This document shows positions 44,585-53,652 of a stretch of DNA of 64,000 bases, one piece after another. How positions within the stretch are numbered: the first letter of the stretch is position 1; every line of letters starts with the position of its first letter. The position numbers and the translations under genes were made by a program. This DNA is from JABCZS01 sp041660525. Its GTDB lineage: Bacteria > Pseudomonadota > Gammaproteobacteria > JABCZS01. The stretch lies in the NCBI GenBank assembly GCA_041660525.1, contig JBAZWD010000006.1:1-64000 (forward strand). The letters are read 5' to 3'. The notes beneath the pieces are model-generated. The model was given only the letters and a program-made list of their open reading frames with translations, made no database searches and was not told where the DNA came from.

Positions 44585-45777
44585 ATGGCGTCTAATGCAC
44601 AATATTTTCATGCTCAAAAACTCAAGCAATTTGGAGACAATAAAAATGATAATATAAACGCAGATGATCTTTACATAACAGCATCAAATATTACGGAAGT
44701 AAAAGATAAAAACGACAATATCAATGAAAAAGAATTCATCCCATCTGAATATATAAATCATGAAATGTTAAAAATTAACTTAAAACGTATTTCATATTAT
44801 CAACAAGCAGTTGCGCTTTTAAAATCAGAATCAAGAGTTAAAATCACTGTAAGAGACTATAAGCTTCTTGCAGAAATTTACCAAAGAATGAGTGAATTGG
44901 CCTTTGAGTTAAAATACAGGTATGAAAATGATCATCAAGTAGTCTTTGATGAATTCCATAATTATCACCAAGAATGGGACCTAGAAAGTATAGATGCAAA
45001 AAAGAAATCTATTGGTTATGACAATGAAGTAAATGACGACAAAAAATTAGAAATAGTTAAGTATATCTGCAAATTGCAGCAAAAATACATAGATGAAGAA
45101 TATAATTGCAATTATCTCAATATAGCAGGGATTGAAACTTTAGAATCCATGTCAACAGAGACTCAAAATCTTGGGACGATCAAACACATCAAAATATTCT
45201 ATTAAAAATTACCAGCTTGGGAAAGTACTCTAAGCACTGTGACATGGACAGCATTGAAGAATATCATAAAAAATTAGCTGATATTTATTTCAAAAGCAAT
45301 TCTGAAGATTATTTTCGCTTAGCTAAAAAGCATTATATGAAAAGCATTGAAAATGTTAACTCTTATATAATGATTGGCAATTTATATTTCGATAAACGAC
45401 GTTTTAATATTGCAACAATTTTTTATAAAAAGGGTTTAGAGCAAGCCGATCAAAATATTTCATTAAAAAATAGATTTGTAGAGCAAATTAAACAATGCGA
45501 TGATATGCTAAGACCACCCTCCCCCGGAATAACGCTCAGCTGAAATAGTACGCTATTTCGGAGCATTAAATTTGACACACATGATGAAAAATTATTAATG
45601 GTAGATAGTAGCTGTAGTGATGTGAACAATCAAGTTCAAGCAAATTTCGATGACATAAACGTTAACAATAATAGTGAAAACCTCGATAAAGAAAACAAAA
45701 AATATCGGACGATGAATGAGAACGATAATGAAAATATTGGAAAAATAAATTATAAAAGAATGTGCCTCAAAAAATAA
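44585..45777 (+). pseudogene. TPR-like orphan gene broken by a frameshift and a stop
   Basis: Part 1 (44585-45205) reads 206 residues with a good AAGGA site. Around 45160 the frame drops by one: the -1 frame continues DSKSWDDQTHQNILLK into 45217-45543, which has TPR/Sel1-like helices (YHKKLADIYF, AKKHYMKSIENV, IATIFYKKGLEQ). A TGA at 45541-45543 interrupts it, after which the same frame stays open to 45775-45777 with an Asn/Asp-rich tail. Together they describe a protein of about 395 residues. No family was recognised. Confidence 0.55.
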
Positions 45778-45883
45778 TTAGTCTACTAATGATTTTCTGC
45801 AACCCTTATCACTGGGTATGATACGTTTATTCCTTTGTATTGGCCGGAATATGTGTATTTACCCAGTGAGTAACGTTTTCCTA

Positions 45884-46411
45884 CTAAGGCGCTAGAAAGT
45901 CCGCTTCTACCAATGCGCCTGGTAATTGTATCGCGCCGCCATTTTTATAATTACTGAGCATGTAATCACCCCAGTGACGGCCACCTGACCATAAGGTCTA
46001 ACCTAATAATTGTTTGCTATCATGAATCAAGTTTAAAAATTCTTGAATCATGCCATGACAATTACCGGCATCGGCACCACCAAACTCAGTCACCATAAAA
46101 CGCAGATCATGCTTTTGCGCCCAGTGGATAAAATCTTTTATTTTACTTTCTGGTAAGTTTGTACATTGCACGTTAGTACCGCTGTGGTCGGCATCAAAAT
46201 ACTGATGTACATTAATCGCATAATTATTTATTTTATCTTTAATATTTGCAGGAATAAATACATCAGCGTTGGTTTGACCTTTATAGTCTTTTTCAGACAA
46301 CCAAGAATGCATCCCACTCCAATGTGCACCTTGCGCTGTTGCTCCGCTTAACAACAAATAATAATCGCTGTCATTTGCAAAGCCCGCTGTTTTAATAATT
46401 TAAACCATACC
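45884..46411 (-). pseudogene. GH5 cellulase C-terminal fragment with in-frame stops
   Basis: One frame reads through two stop codons (TAA at 46400-46402; TAG at 45998-46000). It shows GH5 features: INVHQYFDADHSGT, FIHWAQKHDLRFMVTEFGGADAG (the catalytic Glu lies in TEFG), then W.GG.HWGDYML and a terminal stop at 45884. No N-terminal half is present. It is a decayed endoglucanase. Confidence 0.7.
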
Positions 46412-46445
46412 TGTATGGATATGGATGACTGGATTTCACTAACAC

Positions 46446-46857
46446 CTATTTGGAATTACCCTGAGATAACTTTGCTAACCATTGCGCATCTGTCCCTTCA
46501 AAATGTCCGGGGTTAGTATTAAGAACAAAGGTAATCGGCCTTCAAAATTAATGTTTTGTTTTGCAAACAATAAATCCGCCAGCGCAACACCACCTTGACT
46601 GCCAGGTAAAAATCCTGCAATAAAAGCATCACTGTGATCAAGTGCTTCAACCGCTAATGGGCGGCCAGAAAAAAATACAGTGGTTACTTCATAACCACGC
46701 GCCTTTAATTCTTGAACCAATGCTTCATCTTGTGCGTAATGATCGCGTAGGGTTTTATATGCAATCGTTTGCGTTTGACTCAAATCATCACTGACATGAA
46801 TATCGCCATACCATTCTGCATACGGATTTTCACCCATCACAACTAAAAAAACTTCGC
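46446..46857 (-). pseudogene. GH3 beta-glucosidase C-terminal fragment
   Basis: The fragment opens with FLVVMGENPYAEWYGD and continues VFFSGRPLAVEALDHSDAF, then GFLPGSQGGVALADLLFAKQN and FEGRLPL, the usual C-terminal order of GH3 glucosidases. A frame change near 46505 then reads FVLNTNPGHFEGTDAQWLAK to a stop at 46446. The catalytic N-terminal domain is missing. Confidence 0.7.
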
Positions 46858-46982
46858 ATATTGGTTTAGGACTTACATTTTGTAAACAAGCAATGCAACA
46901 GATGCAAGGGGATATTACTTGTCATACTGAAGATGACGGTAAGATGGTAGAGTTTGTTTTAACGTTTTCGTTTACTTCCTAA
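46857..46982 (+). pseudogene. histidine-kinase C-terminal fragment
   Basis: The frame reads HIGLGLTFCKQAMQQMQGDI then ITCHTEDDGKMVEFVLTFSF and stops at 46980-46982. GLGL.FCK is the G2 box and following helix of a HATPase domain. The FCK..M form with C-terminal EFVLTF resembles sensor kinases of the CqsS/LqsS autoinducer type. Nothing upstream continues it; it abuts the GH3 fragment head to head. Confidence 0.6.
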
Positions 46983-47016
46983 TGCAAACACCAGAGGGCG
47001 AAGTAGCAAATTTCCT

Positions 47017-47124
47017 AACCAAACCTACATATTTTGATAACCTACTTGCAGTCGAAGGTCTGTAGATTACAATTAGACCATGAAGCAAAATTTACAGCTC
47101 AAACTAAGTAACCAACTTACAATG
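47017..47124 (+). repeat. direct repeat, right copy: authentic rpoN upstream region and first codons
   Basis: This is the intact counterpart of 37220-37325. It spans about 63 bases upstream of the rpoN ATG and about 15 codons of the gene. Confidence 0.85.
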
Positions 47125-48453
47125 ACCCCGCAGTTGCAACAAGCGATACGCTTATTGCAGTTGTCGACCTTGGAATTGCAGCAAGAAATTGCGACGGCGT
47201 TGGAAACTAATCCTTTATTGGAAATGTCTGAAGATATTCCAGAGCATCCGAGTATTTATAATTTAAACACACCCTCTAAAAATAAAAATAATAGCGGTGA
47301 TAATTTTGATTACATTACTGAAAACCGAATAAAAGAAGAAAGCTTGTATGATCATCTGCTTTGGCAGCTGCGCTTTTCTGGGCTAACGCCTATTGAGCAA
47401 ACCGTGGCACATACGATTATTGATGCCATTAGTGATGAAGGTTATTTGCCACTTTCGCCAGGCGAGATTCAAGAAGTATTACAACCGGATTTACGTGTAG
47501 CTTTGGATGATATAGAAAATGTCGTTAAACACATCCAACAATTTGATCCACCCGGTGTTGCCGCACGCACCTTGCAAGAATGCCTTATTTTACAAATTAA
47601 ACGCCGTAAATTGCCTCCTGAACAAACACGTTTGGCCATTGAAATCATTTCCGATGATTTAGCGCTTTTGGCTGATCATGGTTACGCCGCGCTCAAACGG
47701 AATTATCGTTTAACCGATGGCTTATTGCTTGAAATTGTAAAACTGATTAAATCACTTAATCCTAAACCCGGTTTAGCTTTTGACTGTGAACAAACCGAAT
47801 ACATCATTCCCGATTTATTAGTTTATAAACAAAAAAATGCCTGGGAAGTGATGTTAAACCCCGATAATAGCCCGAAAGTTCGCATTAATACCTTATATAC
47901 CGATTTAATTAAACAAAGCCAAAATCAAACTGACCAGGTTTTTTTAAAAGAACATTTACAAGATGCACGCTGGTTATTAAAAAGCCTAGAAAATCGCTAT
48001 GACACCTTACTTAAAGTAGGATGTGCCATTATCGCTCGCCAACAAGAATTTTTAGAATTTGGTGAAGAAGCGATGCGCCCTTTGGTTTTATCGGATATAG
48101 CCTTAGAAGTTGAAATGCATGAATCGACGATTTCTCGAATTACCACCCAAAAATATGTCCATACCCATCGCGGCGTATTTGAGTTAAAATACTTCTTCTC
48201 AAGCCACGTGCATATGCAACATGGCGGGGAATGTTCTTCTACAGCAATACGTGCCTTGATTAAAAAATTGGTGGCGGCAGAAGACCCAACTGCCCCTTTA
48301 AGCGATAGTAAACTCGCAGACGTTTTAAAATCACAAGGCATTAATATTGCGAGAAGAACCATTGCGAAATACCGTGAATCATTATTTATCGTATCGTCGA
48401 ATGAACGTAAACGCCAACATTGGCCCAAAGAAGGACAAAAAAATGCAAATTAA
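47080..48453 (+). CDS. rpoN: RNA polymerase sigma-54 factor
   Basis: This 457-residue protein has the Gln-rich activator region I (MKQNLQLKLSNQLTMTPQL, LLQLSTLELQQEI), a central core-binding domain and the C-terminal RpoN box ARRTIAKYRESL. Sigma-54 serves enhancer-dependent promoters, including flagellar and nitrogen genes in relatives. It heads the rpoN-hpf-ptsN-rapZ-ptsO operon; each following gene overlaps its predecessor by 8-11 bases. Confidence 0.98.
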   Translation: MKQNLQLKLSNQLTMTPQLQQAIRLLQLSTLELQQEIATALETNPLLEMSEDIPEHPSIYNLNTPSKNKNNSGDNFDYITENRIKEESLYDHLLWQLRFSGLTPIEQTVAHTIIDAISDEGYLPLSPGEIQEVLQPDLRVALDDIENVVKHIQQFDPPGVAARTLQECLILQIKRRKLPPEQTRLAIEIISDDLALLADHGYAALKRNYRLTDGLLLEIVKLIKSLNPKPGLAFDCEQTEYIIPDLLVYKQKNAWEVMLNPDNSPKVRINTLYTDLIKQSQNQTDQVFLKEHLQDARWLLKSLENRYDTLLKVGCAIIARQQEFLEFGEEAMRPLVLSDIALEVEMHESTISRITTQKYVHTHRGVFELKYFFSSHVHMQHGGECSSTAIRALIKKLVAAEDPTAPLSDSKLADVLKSQGINIARRTIAKYRESLFIVSSNERKRQHWPKEGQKNAN

Positions 48454-48724
48454 TTTAACCGGACAACATTTAGAAATTACGCCTGCGTTAAGAGATTATG
48501 TCACTGAAAAATTAGAACGCATCAATCGTCATATTTCTGGCATTACCCAAGTGCAAGCGGTATTATCAGTTAATAAGCATCAGCATACCGCCGAAGCAAA
48601 AATTAATATTCCTGGCGGTCAACTCTTTGCAAAAGCCGTTGAAGACGATATGTATGCTGCTATTGATAGCCTTGCGCATAAACTAGATAAACAAGCAGTA
48701 AAACACAAAGAAACTCATGACTAA
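48443..48724 (+). CDS. hpf: ribosome hibernation-promoting factor
   Basis: This short HPF of 93 residues reads MQINLTGQHLEITPALRDYV and IDSLAHKLDKQAVKHK. Short HPF converts 70S ribosomes to inactive dimers in stationary phase. The ATG at 48443 (AGGA upstream) overlaps rpoN by 11 bases; the longer frame is ruled out. Confidence 0.95.
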   Translation: MQINLTGQHLEITPALRDYVTEKLERINRHISGITQVQAVLSVNKHQHTAEAKINIPGGQLFAKAVEDDMYAAIDSLAHKLDKQAVKHKETHD

Positions 48725-49172
48725 ACTTGCAGATGTTTTAACACAAAAGCGTATTGTACTCGATTCTAATGCACGTAGTAAAAAACGCGTACTCGAAGAA
48801 ATTTGCGAGCATTGTGCCGCACCTGATGAAATCGAATTGTTTTATCATTTATTAATTAGTCGCGAAAAATTAGGTTCTACGGCATTAGGAGAAGGTGTTG
48901 CCCTGCCCCATTGCCGTGTGCCTACGTTAAAGCAAAGTGTGGCTTGTTTTATCCGCCTCCAAGACGGTATTGATTTTCAAGCACCGGATAATCAGCCTGT
49001 TGATCTGATATTTGGTTTATTTGTGCCCGAAGGCGCTATTCAAACGCATTTAGAATTTTTAGCGCAATTAGCAGGACTTTTTTCGCAAACGCTATTTAGA
49101 GAGAAAATAAAAACTGCGCAAACTGTGGATGATGTTTATCAATTATTTACCGAGTTTCAACATGCCGAATAA
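48717..49172 (+). CDS. ptsN: nitrogen-PTS EIIA protein
   Basis: This 151-residue PTS EIIA-2 domain has the phospho-accepting His in LGEGVALPHCRVP (near residue 65). It regulates potassium, nitrogen and cell-envelope functions rather than sugar uptake. It overlaps hpf by 8 bases and rapZ by 11. Confidence 0.95.
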   Translation: MTKLADVLTQKRIVLDSNARSKKRVLEEICEHCAAPDEIELFYHLLISREKLGSTALGEGVALPHCRVPTLKQSVACFIRLQDGIDFQAPDNQPVDLIFGLFVPEGAIQTHLEFLAQLAGLFSQTLFREKIKTAQTVDDVYQLFTEFQHAE

Positions 49173-50034
49173 TACCGATAAAAAATGGCTGATTATCAGC
49201 GGTCGCTCCGGCTCAGGAAAAACCGTGTGTTTGCGCTCGCTTGAAGATCTGGGTTTTTATTGCATCGATAATTTGCCTATGACTTTATTTCCCGCATTGA
49301 TCGATAATGCTGATTTACATCAAAACCGCATTGCCGTAAGTTTAGATGCACGCAATTTACCCGGCAAAGAAGAATTGCATGCGATTTTATTACAAATCAA
49401 ACAACACCCGCATTGGGAGATTCTTTATTTTGATGCGGATGATAATATTTTATTAAAACGTTTTAGTGAAACAAGACGTAAACATCCTTTAAGTGATAAT
49501 GAAACCAGTTTGCAAGAAGCCATCAAAGAAGAAAAAACATTACTAGAAGCCGTAGCCAATGCCGCCACATTATTTGTCGATACGTCGCACTTATCTGACG
49601 TGCAATTACGGCATTTAATTCGTGAGCGCATCGCTGCACGCTCAACCGATCACTTATCGATATTATTTCAATCATTCGGCTATAAAAATGGCATACCGGC
49701 CGACGCAGATTATGTATTTGATTTACGTTGTCTGCCTAATCCTTATTGGCAAGATTCACTTCGCGGTCTGACCGGTCAAGATCAAGCGGTTATTAATTTC
49801 TTAGAAGAAAACCATTTGGTCAATAAAATGTTCAGCGAAATCACCCAGTTTTTAGATGCGTGGATCCCTTGTTATGAAAAAGATAAGCGCAGTTATCTCA
49901 CCATTAATTTAGGTTGTACTGGTGGTCAACATCGCAGTGTTTACTTTGCAGAACGTTTAGCCCGATATTACCAACAAAAATACCCACAAGTACAAATCCG
50001 CCACCGCGATTTAACCAAGGTGAGACATGATTAA
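49162..50034 (+). CDS. rapZ: RNase adapter RapZ
   Basis: The protein is 290 residues with an N-terminal P-loop (ISGRSGSGKTVCLRSLEDLG) and the C-terminal signature LGCTGGQHRSVYFAERL. RapZ directs RNase E to GlmZ sRNA and so controls amino-sugar supply for cell wall and LPS. The ATG at 49162 is chosen over 49129, which lies within ptsN. Confidence 0.95.
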   Translation: MPNNTDKKWLIISGRSGSGKTVCLRSLEDLGFYCIDNLPMTLFPALIDNADLHQNRIAVSLDARNLPGKEELHAILLQIKQHPHWEILYFDADDNILLKRFSETRRKHPLSDNETSLQEAIKEEKTLLEAVANAATLFVDTSHLSDVQLRHLIRERIAARSTDHLSILFQSFGYKNGIPADADYVFDLRCLPNPYWQDSLRGLTGQDQAVINFLEENHLVNKMFSEITQFLDAWIPCYEKDKRSYLTINLGCTGGQHRSVYFAERLARYYQQKYPQVQIRHRDLTKVRHD

Positions 50035-50296
50035 AGAACAAACCTTGATTATCAACAAACTAGGCCTACACGCAAGAGCCGCTGCGAAATTAGTCGCTTG
50101 CAGCGCACGTTTTGAATCAGAAGTAACACTGCATTGCAAAGGCAAATCCGCCAATGCAAAAAGTATTATGGCGGTGATGATGCTAGCGGCAAGTCAAAAT
50201 ACCGAAATTGAAATTAATGTCGATGGTGCTGATGAAAAAGATGCGATGGATGCGATTATTGAGCTGATTAAAAATAAGTTCGGTGAGCAGTTATAA
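50027..50296 (+). CDS. ptsO: phosphocarrier NPr
   Basis: This 89-residue HPr-like protein has the phospho-His in NKLGLHARAAAKLV and SANAKSIMAVMML around the regulatory serine. It is the nitrogen-PTS partner of PtsN. It overlaps rapZ by 8 bases. Its last 86 bases are duplicated 3.35 kb downstream. Confidence 0.95.
   Translation: MIKEQTLIINKLGLHARAAAKLVACSARFESEVTLHCKGKSANAKSIMAVMMLAASQNTEIEINVDGADEKDAMDAIIELIKNKFGEQL
50211..50296 (+). repeat. direct repeat, left copy: 3' end of ptsO
   Basis: This copy runs to the ptsO stop codon and matches 53558-53643 at 81 of 86 positions by eye. Similarity stops abruptly after the TAA. Confidence 0.92.
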
Positions 50297-50367
50297 ATTG
50301 CAAATCATATAATATTGTGAGAGTATATATTCGTACTTTATGATGAATTATCTTAGAAGTGGGTATT

Positions 50368-53300
50368 ATGCTGTATCAAGGTATTTCCCCTGTTGAACAA
50401 GACATTAGCCATCGTCTCACTTTACTCTTGCATGGACGAAAAGATGCACATCCATTACAGCTTCTTTTACTCTTAGCACTGTGTAATACTAACGATGCAC
50501 CTTTAGATCAAACTTCATTTCCTTATAGACGGCCTACTTCTCTTGCAATTGGCTTAACTGCTTTAACACCGCAAAATCCAAAAGCAACAGCTGAAATGAC
50601 GGATTACTTATTTAAACTATCACAAGATATTATAACCACTAATAAATTTCCTGAATCTTCTCATCTGGTCAATGAAACTGAAACATTGTTTCAAATTGTA
50701 ATGGCAATTCCTGCAGCACAACAAGAGAAATTTATAGACGCATTAATCATTGCACAAGCAAAAATGCCAACGAATAATAACCCAAGTTATTATTTTCGTG
50801 ATGAAAATTATGCGAGAGAAATGTTATATATAGTAACCTGTTGCCCTTTTAGAGGTGACAACAACTATCCAATTGCACTCAGAACAAAGGCCTTAATGGC
50901 AATTACTCCAGAACAACAGCCACCTGCAAATCAAGCAAACACAATTAATAGCCGTAATAATAGTTTTCAAAATTTTTTGTTCTTCCTAAAAAGGCTATAT
51001 GATAATACGAATCTTGGTAATGATCATGAACATATTCTAGAAAAATCATTAATATTTATGGGGCGCATGGGCTATGATATCTTCGCTACAAATATATTTA
51101 AAATAGAAGATTTTCGTACGCGTAAAAATGGAAATGCTATCCTTCGTGCCTGTGTACCTGCGATCAGTCCTCCTGCTACATATTTGATAATAAATCAACT
51201 TTTCCAAGAAGTGCAGCTAAATCCTGATTACGCTGCGCAACAAAACAGGCCTGGTTTTCTTCTTGCATCTATTATGTTCGAGGCGTCTATTAAAACAGCA
51301 CCTACCTATCAATATTTATCATCATCACAAATACAGAATATTCATACTTTTTTCAAACTCATGACCGCTACATCTTCAGTGGGTGAAGTCATAAATATAA
51401 TGATGAAAATTGAACTGCAAATCGTAAACCAACTTAGCACTGAACATAAAAGGGAAATCACTGAAGCATTAAAAACAGTTGAACGTAATCCAACAAGGTT
51501 TAAACTATTCCACAGTGTCTGTGCTTTTGCTTCTCCCCAAACATTAGTAGCAGAAATTTCTGCAATGATGAATGAGGGTAATAATCCAGCTCGAGTACTT
51601 GACTGGAGCGCAACTCAGCTTGATATTTTAATTCAGGCAATGCCGCATATACCAGGTGAATTTAAAGAAAAACTCACTAAAAGTGCACTCAATAAATCAT
51701 TTTCTTTTAATATAACAAAATTATTAATTGCATTAATTGACCAATTCAGCACAAATAAAGCCATTGCCCTTTTGCGACAAATTCTAAACGAGTGCGCTCA
51801 TTATTATAGCTATAGTCATAATGAAAATGAATTACACGATGTAATGCAATTGATTAAGTTGCTCATTCATAAAATCAGCAACGATAGAAATTATGAAAAC
51901 TATCCCGATCAATTCTTTAGTGAAGTCTTGAAAAAAATGCAATCCACTCCCTCTTCAGGAATGGCGTTGTCAACGTATAATACAACAATAATTTTCGCAA
52001 AAATATTAACTTTTATAGCGCCAAATATTTCAGATGTGAATCGATTAATTTTACTTAAAAATCTATCTGTACTCCATCTCAAAGTGGAACATTATTATTT
52101 GCTTCCCCGTCTATTAATGCATTGCACACCTAACAACCCAGAACTTAACAATAGTGAATTAGACATCCCGTCAGTACTCATCAGCTTTGTTGATAAAATT
52201 ATAGAAGATTTAAATAGGCACAATAAAGGTACACATTTGAATGAGTATCCTGTTCTTCTTGGCCACATCATACAGCTTAATTTTGCTGGTGATTTTAATG
52301 GAAAATTGTTAGAAAAAATGTCTATAATAATCGATATATCAACATCATGCTCTACTTATAATACTGTTTTCAAAAAAATAATTCCTGATCTTTTTTTAGT
52401 TTATATTGAACTGATGAAAAAAATGCCCATGGAGATATTTAAACAAAATATAGCGAAAATTATAGAGTATTTTCGTTATTTTAACTCTAGAACGTTAGCA
52501 GATGAAAAATTTCTTATTTCGACTTTAAAACTCTTCCCACTGGATCGGCGACAACTGATTATAGAACAATGTAAAAATCAATATGGTTTAGAATGGTTAG
52601 CTGAAGATCTTTTATTTTTAAACCCTGGCCTTAATCCAACTAGCATGAATGATATTATTGTCACAGGTAATGAAAAAATAGCTGCGGGAAAAAAAGCACA
52701 TGATCCATCGTCTACGTCAAAGCATTTTGAACTATGTTTTCATAAGGGCTTATCACATAGCTTACTTTATAGATTTTCAGAAATAAGTGACAAAGCCTTA
52801 CTCTACTTAATGGATTGGGCTAACCAAGTGATTAAAAAATCATATGGAAAAGAAGTCTGCCAAGCAGTGTTTGGCAAAGTATTATTTACTTACCTGTTAC
52901 CTTTATCACAGAAGCCAATTGCTGAATTTATCGATTTTGCTCAGGAATTTAAAGGTGGTATATATGAATGTTTAATTGCTGAAATCGAACAAATGAGACA
53001 AAACAATATGGAAGAAGCTATTGCCCTGCTTGAAAAAATTGTTAATCCACAGATGACAGATATTTTCCCCTTAACACAACTATTTCAAGATGAACGCGGG
53101 TTAGATTATATTTCTGGACTAATAAGTTTTAGTTATTTAGAGAAAATAAAAAATTTACGCACTGCATTGCTTACGGCAGCTTCTGCTGCAAATGCTAACA
53201 ACGGCATTCCCCGCATTGCTGCCACTGTTCCTTCATATCATCAGCAAGCTAATAACAATAACTCTGATAACGAAAACCCAAATGAATTCCTTAATGATCC

Positions 53301-53538
53301 TGTGACAATGACGACATTAGTAGACCCTGTCACATTACCATCAGGGCACACTTATTCACGACAAACGCTTATTAACACAAGAGCAGCACATAGAGATAGA
53401 TTGTTAATATGCCCGGTGACTCGCGAAGATTGCTCTTATTTTGATGAAGTTAATGCACCTGTTAATATCACTCTTCAAAAATTAATTCGTCAAAGCAATG
53501 CAAGTTCAAGTTCAAGTTCAAGCCACAATTCACTTTAA
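50368..53538 (+). CDS. large U-box protein, candidate E3 ubiquitin ligase effector
   Basis: This protein has 1056 residues. Residues 1 to about 960 are helical with no recognised family and could be a HEAT/ARM-like solenoid. Residues 972-1042 form a clear U-box: NEFLNDPVTMTTLVDPVTLP, SGHTYSRQTL, LICPVTRED and ITLQKLIRQ. U-boxes recruit E2 enzymes in eukaryotes and are used by translocated effectors such as Legionella LubX. The C-terminus ends in a Ser run encoded by AGTTCA repeats (53503-53522). The ATG at 50368 (GGG upstream) is preferred to a GTG at 50359. It is the only gene between the ptsO-end repeats, consistent with arrival as one cargo unit. Confidence 0.82.
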   Translation: MLYQGISPVEQDISHRLTLLLHGRKDAHPLQLLLLLALCNTNDAPLDQTSFPYRRPTSLAIGLTALTPQNPKATAEMTDYLFKLSQDIITTNKFPESSHLVNETETLFQIVMAIPAAQQEKFIDALIIAQAKMPTNNNPSYYFRDENYAREMLYIVTCCPFRGDNNYPIALRTKALMAITPEQQPPANQANTINSRNNSFQNFLFFLKRLYDNTNLGNDHEHILEKSLIFMGRMGYDIFATNIFKIEDFRTRKNGNAILRACVPAISPPATYLIINQLFQEVQLNPDYAAQQNRPGFLLASIMFEASIKTAPTYQYLSSSQIQNIHTFFKLMTATSSVGEVINIMMKIELQIVNQLSTEHKREITEALKTVERNPTRFKLFHSVCAFASPQTLVAEISAMMNEGNNPARVLDWSATQLDILIQAMPHIPGEFKEKLTKSALNKSFSFNITKLLIALIDQFSTNKAIALLRQILNECAHYYSYSHNENELHDVMQLIKLLIHKISNDRNYENYPDQFFSEVLKKMQSTPSSGMALSTYNTTIIFAKILTFIAPNISDVNRLILLKNLSVLHLKVEHYYLLPRLLMHCTPNNPELNNSELDIPSVLISFVDKIIEDLNRHNKGTHLNEYPVLLGHIIQLNFAGDFNGKLLEKMSIIIDISTSCSTYNTVFKKIIPDLFLVYIELMKKMPMEIFKQNIAKIIEYFRYFNSRTLADEKFLISTLKLFPLDRRQLIIEQCKNQYGLEWLAEDLLFLNPGLNPTSMNDIIVTGNEKIAAGKKAHDPSSTSKHFELCFHKGLSHSLLYRFSEISDKALLYLMDWANQVIKKSYGKEVCQAVFGKVLFTYLLPLSQKPIAEFIDFAQEFKGGIYECLIAEIEQMRQNNMEEAIALLEKIVNPQMTDIFPLTQLFQDERGLDYISGLISFSYLEKIKNLRTALLTAASAANANNGIPRIAATVPSYHQQANNNNSDNENPNEFLNDPVTMTTLVDPVTLPSGHTYSRQTLINTRAAHRDRLLICPVTREDCSYFDEVNAPVNITLQKLIRQSNASSSSSSSHNSL

Positions 53539-53557
53539 TTTGATCAGTAGATGTAAA

Positions 53558-53643
53558 AAATTAATATATATGGTGCTGATGAAAAAGATGCGATGAATGC
53601 GATTATTGAACTGATTAAAAATAAGTTCGGTGAGCAGTTATAA
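53558..53643 (+). repeat. direct repeat, right copy: detached ptsO 3' end
   Basis: This copy encodes KINIYGADEKDAMNAIIELI then KNKFGEQL and the stop, against EINVDGADEKDAMDAIIELI in ptsO. It has no start and no 5' half. It ends 9 bases before the convergent gene at 53653. Confidence 0.92.
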
Positions 53644-53652
53644 GGCGATAAT

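Noticed and set aside
33185..47079. Prophage, integron or ICE between lptB and rpoN
   Set aside because: No integrase, transposase, capsid, relaxase or conjugation genes were seen, and there is no tRNA at either edge.
53503..53522. AGTTCA repeat as a phase-variation tract
   Set aside because: The unit is 6 bases, so copy changes keep the frame and only alter the length of a C-terminal Ser run.
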